64,000 bases of DNA. Origin: Aulostomus chinensis. Taxonomy: Eukaryota; Chordata; Actinopteri; Syngnathiformes; Aulostomidae. Of the stretch, positions 1 through 9,160 are shown piece by piece (position 1 is the stretch's first letter; every line of letters starts with the position of its first letter). A program made the position numbers and the translations under genes. The notes beneath the pieces are model-generated. The model did no database searches, was not told the DNA's origin, and saw only the letters and a program-made list of their open reading frames with translations. The stretch spans positions 1-64,000 of the forward strand of contig JBBMOA010000041.1 of assembly GCA_037954235.1 (NCBI GenBank). The letters are read 5' to 3'.

Positions 1-56
1 AACTCACTTTGAAGAAAAGTTATGGCTGTTTTGTGTGACAGGTCACAAATATTGTT

Positions 57-71
57 TTCTCAGCGAGAGAA
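57..71. other. CpG-centred dyad in every monomer (m57-m71)
   Basis: TTCTC and GAGAA are perfect inverted arms of 5 bp around the 5-base loop AGCGA. The loop CpG at m64-m65 is the only CpG present in almost all monomers. Exceptions are CAGCAAG in G monomers, several E and N monomers (for example 4178, 14271, 14458, 30350) and CTCCGAGAG at 58957. The dyad could form a small hairpin or be a protein site; there is no direct evidence for either. Confidence 0.6.
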
Positions 72-132
72 GGCCAAAATGAACACTTCATGCAGAACTC
101 CTGTATTTTGATGAAAACTCACTGAAATCAAG

Positions 133-170
133 CTGTAACTTCAAGTTTATGCATCTTTCTATGCTTTCAG
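133..170 (+). other. 3' splice acceptor-like string (chance resemblance likely)
   Basis: A branch-point-like CTGTAAC at m133-m139 lies about 32 bases upstream of the AG at m169-m170. Between them is a pyrimidine-rich run, TCTTTCTATGCTTTC, with no AG. This resembles a vertebrate intron 3' end. The potential donors CAG|GTCAC and CAG|GTTGA are poor. There is no evidence that the array is transcribed or spliced. Confidence 0.25.
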
Positions 171-182
171 GATGAAACTTGA
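137..182. other. Inverted repeats near the monomer end
   Basis: Two overlapping inverted repeats are visible. AACTT-C-AAGTT at m137-m147 is an 11-base palindrome with a single central base. TCAAGTTT at m141-m148 is the exact reverse complement of AAACTTGA at m175-m182, 26 bases further on. The second arm is broken in the right-domain variant GAAATTTGAC. The first is broken in the Dt (CTTTAGG), CAACTTT, GTATCTTC and GTAAGTTC variants but kept in CTTAAAGTTT, where only the centre changes. Confidence 0.65.
149..154. other. ATGCAT palindrome, once per standard monomer (m149-m154)
   Basis: ATGCAT is an NsiI recognition sequence and occurs once in the standard monomer. It is altered to TTGCAT in G monomers and scattered others, to ATGCTT in U-preceding and Z-preceding monomers, to ATTCAT in M monomers, and to ACGCGT at 50444, 53062 and 54558. 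These variants would give a digestion ladder reflecting HOR structure. Confidence 0.8.
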
Positions 183-561
183 CTGAAAACTCACTTTGAA
201 GAAAAGTTATGGCTGTTTTGTGTGGCAGGTCACAAATATTGTTTTCTCAGCGAGAGAAGGCCAAAATGAACACTTCATGCAGAACTCCTGTATTTTGATG
301 AAAACTCACTGAAATCAAGCTGTAACTTCAAGTTTATGCATCTTTCTATGCTTTCAGGTTGAAACTTGACTGAAAACTCACTTTGAAGAAAAGTTATGGC
401 TTTTTTGTATCACAGGTCACAAATAGTGTTTTCTCAGCGATAGAAGGCCAAAATGAACACTTCATGCAGAACTCCTGTATTTTGATGAAAACTCACTGAA
501 ATCAAGCTGTAACTTCAAGTTTATGCATCTTTCTATGCTTTCAGGTTGAAACTTGACTGAA

Positions 562-749
562 AACTCACTTTGAAACAAAAGTTATGGCATTTTTGTATCA
601 CAGGTCACAAATAGTGTTTTCTCAGCGAGAGAAGGCCAAAATGAACACATCATGCAGAACTCCTGTATTTTGATGAAAACTCACTGAAATCAAGCTGTAA
701 CTTCAAGTTTATGCATCTTTCTATGCTTTCAGGTTGAAACTTGACTGAA
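562..749 (+). repeat. 188-bp D monomer with 1-bp insertion
   Basis: This is the only monomer with GAAACAAAAG in place of GAACAAAAG, which adds one A near m12-m14. It also carries ACACATC instead of ACACTTC, a change otherwise seen in G monomers, in D monomers at 29727 and 31224, and in right-domain E monomers. The corresponding monomer at 5610 lacks both changes, so they arose after the units separated or were erased by conversion there. Confidence 0.9.
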
Positions 750-2619
750 AACTCACTTTGAACAAAAGTTATGGCATTTTTGTATCACAGGTCACAAATA
801 GTGTTTTCTCAGCGAGAGAAGGCCAAAATGAACACTTCATGCAGAACTCCTGCATTTTGATGAAAACTCACTGAAATCAAGCTGTAACTTCAAGTTTATG
901 CATCTTTCTATGCTTTCAGGTTGAAACTTGACTGAAAACTCACTTTGAACAAAAGTTATGGCTGTTTTGTGTCGCAGGTCACAAATAGCGTTTTCTCAGC
1001 GAGAGAAGGCCAAAATGAACACTTCATGCAGAACTCCTGTATTTTGATGAAAACTCACTGAAATCAAGCTGTAACTTCAAGTTTATGCATCTTTTTTTGC
1101 TTTCAGGTTGAAACTTGACTGAAAACTCACTTTGAACAAAAGTTATGGCATTTTTGTATCACAGGTCACAAATAGTGTTTTCTCAGCGAGAGAAGGCCAA
1201 AATGAACACTTCATGCAGAACTCCTGTATTTTGATGAAAACTCACTGAAATCAAGCTGTAACTTTAGGTTTATGCATCTTTCTATGCTTTCAGGTTGAAA
1301 CTTGACTGAAAACTCACTTTGAACAAAAGTTATGGCATTTTTGTATCACAGGTCACAAATAGTGTTTTCTCAGCGAGAGAAGGCCAAAATGAACACTTCA
1401 TGCAGAACTCCTGTATTTTGATGAAAACTCACTGAAATCAAGCTGTAACTTCAAGTTTATGCATCTTTCTATGCTTTCAGGTTGAAACTTGACTGAAAAC
1501 TCACTTTGAACAAAAGTTTTGGCATTTTTGTATCACAGGTCACAAATAGTGTTTTCTCAGCGAGAGAAGGCCAAAATGAACACTTCATGCAGAACTCCTG
1601 TATTTTGATGAAAACTCACTGAAATCAAGCTGTAACTTCAAGTTTATGCATCTTTCTATGCTTTCAGGTTGAAACTTGACTGAAAACTCACTTTGAACAA
1701 AAGTTATGGCATTTTTGTATCACAGGTCACAAATAGTGTTTTCTCAGCGAGAGAAGGCCAAAATGAACACTTCATGCAGAACTCCTGTATTTTGATGAAA
1801 ACTCACTGAAATCAAGCTGTAACTTCAAGTTTATGCATCTTTCTATGCTTTCAGGTTGAAACTTGACTGAAAACTCACTTTGAACAAAAGTTATGGCTGT
1901 TTTGTGTCGCAGGTCACAAATAGCGTTTTCTCAGCGAGAGAAGGCCAAAATGAACACTTCATGCAGAACTCCTGTATTTTGATGAAAACTCACTGAAATC
2001 AAGCTGTAACTTCAAGTTTATGCATCTTTCTTTGCTTTCAGGTTGAAACTTGACTGAAAACTCACTTTGAACAAAAGTTATGGCATTTTTGTATCACAGG
2101 TCACAAATAGTGTTTTCTCAGCGAGAGAAGGCCAAAATGAACACTTCATGCAGAACTCCTGTATTTTGATGAAAACTCACTGAAATCAAGCTGTAACTTT
2201 AGGTTTATGCATCTTTCTATGCTTTCAGGTTGAAACTTGACTGAAAACTCACTTTGAACAAAAGTTATGGCATTTTTGTATCACAGGTCACAAATAGTGT
2301 TTTCTCAGCGAGAGAAGGCCAAAATGAACACTTCATGCAGAACTCCTGTATTTTGATGAAAACTCACTGAAATCAAGCTGTAACTTCAAGTTTATGCATC
2401 TTTCTATGCTTTCAGGTTGAAACTTGACTGAAAACTCACTTTGAACAAAAGTTTTGGCATTTTTGTATCACAGGTCACAAATAGTGTTTTCTCAGCGAGA
2501 GAAGGCCAAAATGAACACTTCATGCAGAACTCCTGTATTTTGATGAAAACTCACTGAAATCAAGCTGTAACTTCAAGTTTATGCATCTTTCTATGCTTTC
2601 AGGTTGAAACTTGACTGAA
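750..2619 (+). repeat. Nested tandem duplication: two 935-bp 5-mers (D E Dt D L)
   Basis: Monomers at 750, 937, 1124, 1311 and 1498 have the order D, E, Dt, D, L. The same order follows at 1685, 1872, 2059, 2246 and 2433. Shared rare marks are CTTTAGG in the third and GTTTTGGC in the fifth monomer. The copies differ little: CCTGCATTTTG appears only in the first D, and the first E tail has seven T against TTTCTTT in the second. A second version of the same tandem, two monomers shorter, is in unit 2 at 5610-7292. This is a small HOR inside a larger one. Confidence 0.85.
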
Positions 2620-4115
2620 AACTCACTTTGAAGAAAAGTTATGGCTGTTTTGTGTCGGAGGTCACAAATAGCGTTTTCTCAGCGAGAGAAGGCCAAAATG
2701 AACACTTCATGCAGAACTCCTGTATTTTGATGAAAACTCACTGAAATCAAGCTGTAACTTCAAGTTTATGCATCTTTCTTTGCTTTCAGGTTGAAACTTG
2801 ACTGAAAACTCACTTTGAAGAAAAGTTATGGCATTTTTGTATCACAGGTCACAAATAGTGTTTTCTCAGCGAGAGAAGGCCAAAATGAACACTTCATGCA
2901 GAACTCCTGTATTTTGATGAAAACTCACTGAAATCAAGCTGTAACTTCAAGTTTATGCATCTTTCTATGCTTTCAGGTTGAAACTTGACTGAAAACTCAC
3001 TTTGAAGAAAAGTTATGGCATTTTTGTATCACAGGTCACAAATAGTGTTTTCTCAGCGAGAGAAGGCCAAAATGAACACTTCATGCAGAACTCCTGTATT
3101 TTGATGAAAACTCACTGAAATCAAGCTGTAACTTCAAGTTTATGCATCTTTCTATGCTTTCAGGTTGAAACTTGACTGAAAACTCACTTTGAACAAAAGT
3201 TATGGCTGTTTTGTGTCGCAGGTCACAAATAGCGTTTTCTCAGCGAGAGAAGGCCAAAATGAACACTTCATGCAGAACTCCTGTATTTTGATGAAAACTC
3301 ACTGAAATCAAGCTGTAACTTCAAGTTTATGCATCTTTCTTTGCTTTCAGGTTGAAACTTGACTGAAAACTCACTTTGAACAAAAGTTATGGCATTTTTG
3401 TATCACAGGTCACAAATAGTGTTTTCTCAGCGAGAGAAGGCCAAAATGAACACTTCATGCAGAACTCCTGTATTTTGATGAAAACTCACTGAAATCAAGC
3501 TGTAACTTCAAGTTTATGCATCTTTCTATGCTTTCAGGTTGAAACTTGACTGAAAACTCACTTTGAACAAAAGTTATGGCATTTTTGTATCACAGGTCAC
3601 AAATAGTGTTTTCTCAGCGAGAGAAGGCCAAAATGAACACTTCATGCAGAACTCCTGTATTTTGATGAAAACTCACTGAAATCAAGCTGTAACTTCAAGT
3701 TTATGCATCTTTCTATGCTTTCAGGTTGAAACTTGACTGAAAACTCACTTTGAACAAAAGTTATGGCATTTTTGTATCACAGGTCACAAATAGTGTTTTC
3801 TCAGCGAGAGAAGGCCAAAATGAACACTTCATGCAGAACTCCTGTATTTTGATGAAAACTCACTGAAATCAAGCTGTAACTTCAAGTTTATGCATCTTTC
3901 TATGCTTTCAGGATGAAACTTGACTGAAAACTCACTTTGAAGAAAAGTAATGGCTGTTTTGTGTGGCAGGTCACAAATATTGTTTTCTCAGCGAGAGAAG
4001 GCCAAAATGAACACTTCATGCAGAACTCCTGTATTTTGATGAAAACTCACTGAAATCAAGCTGTAACTTCAAGTTTATGCATCTTTCTATGCTTTCAGGT
4101 CGAAACTTGACTGAG

Positions 4116-4301
4116 AACTCACTTTGAAGAAAAGTTATGGCTGTTTTGTGTCGCAGGTCACAAATACCGTTTTCTCAGCAAGAGAAGGCCAAATTAACAC
4201 ATCATGCAGAACTCCTGTATTTTGATGAAAACTCACTGAAATCAAGCTGTAACTTCAAGTTTTTGCATCTTTCTATGCTTTCAGCTTGAAACTTGACTGA
4301 A
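4116..4301 (+). repeat. G monomer, 186 bp (first of ten)
   Basis: G monomers have GTGTCGC with AAATACCG, CAGCAAGAG (loss of the otherwise constant CpG), CCAAATTAACAC (1 bp shorter than CCAAAATGAACAC) and usually ACACATC, TTTTTGCATC and CAGCTTG. They start at 4116, 4489, 8228, 8601, 11218, 16454, 17762, 18135, 21126 and 27858. All lie left of 28.1 kb. The deletion removes the ATG of ATGAACAC. The copy at 16454 has ACACTTC and an ordinary tail, and 17762 reads AAATACCATT, so both have been partly converted or mutated. Confidence 0.88.
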
Positions 4302-5048
4302 AACTCACTTTGAACAAAAGTTATGGCTGTTTTGTATCACAGGTCACAAATAGTGTTTTATCAGCGAGAGAAGGCCAAAATGAACACTTCATGCAGAACT
4401 CCTGTATTTTGATGAAAACTCACTGAAATCAAGCTGTAACTTCAAGTTTATGCATCTTTCTATGCTTTCAGGTTGAAACTTGACTGAAAACTCACTTTGA
4501 AGAAAAGTCATGGCTGTTTTGTGTCGCAGGTCACAAATACCGTTTTCTCAGCAAGAGAAGGCCAAATTAACACATCATGCAGAACTCCTGTATTTTGATG
4601 AAAACTCACTGAAATCAAGCTGTAACTTCAAGTTTTTGCATCTTTCTATGCTTTCAGCTTGAAACATGACCTAAAACTCACTTTGAAGAAAAGTTATGGC
4701 ATTTTTGTATCACAGGTCACAAATAGTGTTTTCTCAGCGAGAGAAGGCCAAAATGAACACTTCATGCAGAACTCCTGTATTTTGATGAAAACTCACTGAA
4801 ATCAAGCTGTAACTTTAGGTTTATGCATCTTTCTATGCTTTCAGGTTGAAACTTGACTGAAAACTCACTTTGAAGAAAAGTTATGGCTGTTTTGTGTCGC
4901 AGGTCACAAATAGCGTTTTCTCAGCGAGAGAAGGCCAAAATGAACACTTCATGCAGAACTCCTGTATTTTGATGAAAACTCACTGAAATCAAGCTGTAAC
5001 TTCAAGTTTATGCATCTTTCTATGCTTTCAGGATGAAACTTGACTGAA

Positions 5049-8000
5049 AACTCACTTTGAAGAAAAGTTATGGCTGTTTTGTGTGACAGGTCACAAATAT
5101 TGTTTTCTCAGCGAGAGAAGGCCAAAATGAACACTTCATGCAGAACTCCTGTATTTTGATGAAAACTCACTGAAATCAAGCTGTAACTTCAAGTTTATGC
5201 ATCTTTCTATGCTTTCAGGATGAAACTTGACTGAAAACTCACTTTGAAGAAAAGTTATGGCTGTTTTGTGTGGCAGGTCACAAATATTGTTTTCTCAGCG
5301 AGAGAAGGCCAAAATGAACACTTCATGCAGAACTCCTGTATTTTGATGAAAACTCACTGAAATCAAGCTGTAACTTCAAGTTTATGCATCTTTCTATGCT
5401 TTCAGGTTGAAACTTGACTGAAAACTCACTTTGAAGAAAAGTTATGGCTTTTTTGTATCACAGGTCACAAATAGTGTTTTCTCAGCGATAGAAGGCCAAA
5501 ATGAACACTTCATGCAGAACTCCTGTATTTTGATGAAAACTCACTGAAATCAAGCTGTAACTTCAAGTTTATGCATCTTTCTATGCTTTCAGGTTGAAAC
5601 TTGACTGAAAACTCACTTTGAACAAAAGTTATGGCATTTTTGTATCACAGGTCACAAATAGTGTTTTCTCAGCGAGAGAAGGCCAAAATGAACACTTCAT
5701 GCAGAACTCCTGTATTTTGATGAAAACTCACTGAAATCAAGCTGTAACTTCAAGTTTATGCATCTTTCTTTGCTTTCAGGTTGAAACTTGACTGAAAACT
5801 CACTTTGAACAAAAGTTATGGCATTTTTGTATCACAGGTCACAAATAGTGTTTTCTCAGCGAGAGAAGGCCAAAATGAACACTTCATGCAGAACTCCTGT
5901 ATTTTGATGAAAACTCACTGAAATCAAGCTGTAACTTTAGGTTTATGCATCTTTCTATGCTTTCAGGTTGAAACTTGACTGAAAACTCACTTTGAACAAA
6001 AGTTATGGCATTTTTGTATCACAGGTCACAAATAGTGTTTTCTCAGCGAGAGAAGGCCAAAATGAACACTTCATGCAGAACTCCTGTATTTTGATGAAAA
6101 CTCACTGAAATCAAGCTGTAACTTCAAGTTTATGCATCTTTCTATGCTTTCAGGTTGAAACTTGACTGAAAACTCACTTTGAACAAAAGTTTTGGCATTT
6201 TTGTATCACAGGTCACAAATAGTGTTTTCTCAGCGAGAGAAGGCCAAAATGAACACTTCATGCAGAACTCCTGTATTTTGATGAAAACTCACTGAAATCA
6301 AGCTGTAACTTCAAGTTTATGCATCTTTCTATGCTTTCAGGTTGAAACTTGACTGAAAACTCACTTTGAACAAAAGTTATGGCATTTTTGTATCACAGGT
6401 CACAAATAGTGTTTTCTCAGCGAGAGAAGGCCAAAATGAACACTTCATGCAGAACTCCTGTATTTTGATGAAAACTCACTGAAATCAAGCTGTAACTTCA
6501 AGTTTATGCATCTTTCTATGCTTTCAGGTTGAAACTTGACTGAAAACTCACTTTGAACAAAAGTTATGGCTGTTTTGTGTCGCAGGTCACAAATAGCGTT
6601 TTCTCAGCGAGAGAAGGCCAAAATGAACACTTCATGCAGAACTCCTGTATTTTGATGAAAACTCACTGAAATCAAGCTGTAACTTCAAGTTTATGCATCT
6701 TTCTTTGCTTTCAGGTTGAAACTTGACTGAAAACTCACTTTGAACAAAAGTTATGGCATTTTTGTATCACAGGTCACAAATAGTGTTTTCTCAGCGAGAG
6801 AAGGCCAAAATGAACACTTCATGCAGAACTCCTGTATTTTGATGAAAACTCACTGAAATCAAGCTGTAACTTTAGGTTTATGCATCTTTCTATGCTTTCA
6901 GGTTGAAACTTGACTGAAAACTCACTTTGAACAAAAGTTATGGCATTTTTGTATCACAGGTCACAAATAGTGTTTTCTCAGCGAGAGAAGGCCAAAATGA
7001 ACACTTCATGCAGAACTCCTGTATTTTGATGAAAACTCACTGAAATCAAGCTGTAACTTCAAGTTTATGCATCTTTCTATGCTTTCAGGTTGAAACTTGA
7101 CTGAAAACTCACTTTGAACAAAAGTTTTGGCATTTTTGTATCACAGGTCACAAATAGTGTTTTCTCAGCGAGAGAAGGCCAAAATGAACACTTCATGCAG
7201 AACTCCTGTATTTTGATGAAAACTCACTGAAATCAAGCTGTAACTTCAAGTTTATGCATCTTTCTATGCTTTCAGGTTGAAACTTGACTGAAAACTCACT
7301 TTGAAGAAAAGTTATGGCTGTTTTGTGTCGGAGGTCACAAATAGCGTTTTCTCAGCGAGAGAAGGCCAAAATGAACACTTCATGCAGAACTCCTGTATTT
7401 TGATGAAAACTCACTGAAATCAAGCTGTAACTTCAAGTTTATGCATCTTTCTTTGCTTTCAGGTTGAAACTTGACTGAAAACTCACTTTGAAGAAAAGTT
7501 ATGGCATTTTTGTATCACAGGTCACAAATAGTGTTTTCTCAGCGAGAGAAGGCCAAAATGAACACTTCATGCAGAACTCCTGTATTTTGATGAAAACTCA
7601 CTGAAATCAAGCTGTAACTTCAAGTTTATGCATCTTTCTATGCTTTCAGGTTGAAACTTGACTGAAAACTCACTTTGAACAAAAGTTATGGCATTTTTGT
7701 ATCACAGGTCACAAATAGTGTTTTCTCAGCGAGAGAAGGCCAAAATGAACACTTCATGCAGAACTCCTGTATTTTGATGAAAACTCACTGAAATCAAGCT
7801 GTAACTTCAAGTTTATGCATCTTTCTATGCTTTCAGGTTGAAACTTGACTGAAAACTCACTTTGAACAAAAGTTATGGCTGTTTTGTGTCGCAGGTCACA
7901 AATAGCGTTTTCTCAGCGAGAGAAGGCCAAAATGAACACTTCATGCAGAACTCCTGTATTTTGATGAAAACTCACTGAAATCAAGCTGTAACTTCAAGTT

Positions 8001-9160
8001 TATGCATCTTTCTATGCTTTCAGGATGAAACTTGACTGAAAACTCACTTTGAAGAAAAGTAATGGCTGTTTTGTGTGGCAGGTCACAAATATTGTTTTCT
8101 CAGCGAGAGAAGGCCAAAATGAACACTTCATGCAGAACTCCTGTATTTTGATGAAAACTCACTGAAATCAAGCTGTAACTTCAAGTTTATGCATCTTTCT
8201 ATGCTTTCAGGTCGAAACTTGACTGAAAACTCACTTTGAAGAAAAGTTATGGCTGTTTTGTGTCGCAGGTCACAAATACCGTTTTCTCAGCAAGAGAAGG
8301 CCAAATTAACACATCATGCAGAACTCCTGTATTTTGATGAAAACTCACTGAAATCAAGCTGTAACTTCAAGTTTTTGCATCTTTCTATGCTTTCAGCTTG
8401 AAACTTGACTGAAAACTCACTTTGAACAAAAGTTATGGCTGTTTTGTATCACAGGTCACAAATAGTGTTTTCTCAGCGAGAGAAGGCCAAAATGAACACT
8501 TCATGCAGAACTCCTGTATTTTGATGAAAACTCACTGAAATCAAGCTGTAACTTCAAGTTTATGCATCTTTCTATGCTTTCAGGTTGAAACTTGACTGAA
8601 AACTCACTTTGAAGAAAAGTTATGGCTGTTTTGTGTCGCAGGTCACAAATACCGTTTTCTCAGCAAGAGAAGGCCAAATTAACACATCATGCAGAACTCC
8701 TGTATTTTGATGAAAACTCACTGAAATCAAGCTGTAACTTCAAGTTTTTGCATCTTTCTATGCTTTCAGCTTGAAACATGACCTAAAACTCACTTTGAAG
8801 AAAAGTTATGGCATTTTTGTATCACAGGTCACAAATAGTGTTTTCTCAGCGAGAGAAGGCCAAAATGAACACTTCATGCAGAACTCCTGTATTTTGATGA
8901 AAACTCACTGAAATCAAGCTGTAACTTCAAGTTTATGCATCTTTCTATGCTTTCAGGTTGAAACTTGACTGAAAACTCACTTTGAACAAAAGTTATGGCT
9001 GTTTTGTGTCGCAGGTCACAAATAGCGTTTTCTCAGCGAGAGAAGGCCAAAATGAACACTTCATGCAGAACTCCTGTATTTTGATGAAAACTCACTGAAA
9101 TCAAGCTGTAACTTCAAGTTTATGCATCTTTCTATGCTTTCAGGATGAAACTTGACTGAA
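5049..9160 (+). repeat. Higher-order repeat unit 2, 22 monomers
   Basis: Order is A B C D/E Dt D L D E Dt D L K I D E F G H G I E, 22 x 187 minus 2 for the G monomers at 8228 and 8601. It shares the rare CAGCGATAG of unit 1 in its third monomer, which makes units 1 and 2 the closest pair in the left domain. Relative to unit 1 it lacks five monomers: two at the D/E monomer 5610 and three between I and F, where unit 1 has I I E D D D and this unit has I D E. Unit 3 also has I D E before F, so the form in unit 1 may be an expansion. Confidence 0.85.
5610..5796 (+). repeat. Chimeric D/E monomer at a deletion junction
   Basis: The head of this monomer is D type (GAAC, CATTTTTGTATCAC, GTG), but its tail has TCTTTCTTTGC, the mark carried by E monomers at 1872, 3181, 6545 and 10096. 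It is followed directly by a Dt monomer, as the E monomer at 937 is in unit 1. The simplest reading is an unequal exchange that joined the head of a D monomer to the tail of an E monomer two repeats downstream, removing exactly 374 bp. The breakpoint must lie between m54 and about m160, in the near-invariant part of the monomer. Confidence 0.7.

Larger units (their letters stand above)
1..187 (+). repeat. Reference monomer (type A) and its internal layout
   Basis: This is the first complete monomer and defines positions m1-m187; the phase is arbitrary. Counted on the commonest form (type D, for example 9722-9908), the monomer has 67 G+C in 187, about 36%. In order it holds a variable cassette at m14-m54; a CpG-centred dyad at m57-m71; a nearly invariant block at m66-m135 that includes ATGAACACTTCATGCAG; a 12-bp word TGAAAACTCACT at m112-m123 that recurs across the monomer junction (m184 to m8 of the next); a short palindrome at m137-m147; the palindrome ATGCAT at m149-m154; and a pyrimidine-rich tract ending in CAG at m170. 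The recurrence of the 12-mer, with flanking TTGA and GAA also shared, suggests the monomer contains an old partial internal duplication. Confidence 0.93.
1..5048 (+). repeat. Higher-order repeat unit 1, 27 monomers starting A-B-C
   Basis: Monomer order is A B C D D E Dt D L D E Dt D L K I I E D D D F G H G I J. The length is 27 x 187 minus 1: one 188-bp monomer at 562 and two 186-bp G monomers at 4116 and 4489. The A-B-C start (GTGTGAC, then GTGTGGC, then CTTTTTTGTATCAC) recurs at 5049, 9161 and 18695, which defines the unit. Private marks are CAGCGATAG in monomer 3, CTGAGAACTC at 4112 and AAAGTCATGG at 4489. The end block F-G-H-G-I is shared with units 2 and 3. The window starts exactly at an A monomer, so what lies to the left is unknown. 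Confidence 0.85.

Noticed and set aside
40..45. AGGTCA nuclear-receptor half-site in each monomer
   Set aside because: It is a six-base match in a constant region with no properly spaced second half-site. Repetition of one chance match does not add evidence.
37..54. Functional RNA stem formed by the covarying triplets
   Set aside because: The complementary part is only 3 bp with a 12-base loop, and flanking bases do not pair. Cassette linkage or CpG decay explains it more simply; kept only as a testable finding.
82..111. Plus-strand micro-frame from the constant ATGAACAC (10 codons to TGA)
   Set aside because: It is present in almost every monomer simply because that block is constant. Its short length and missing context give no support for translation.
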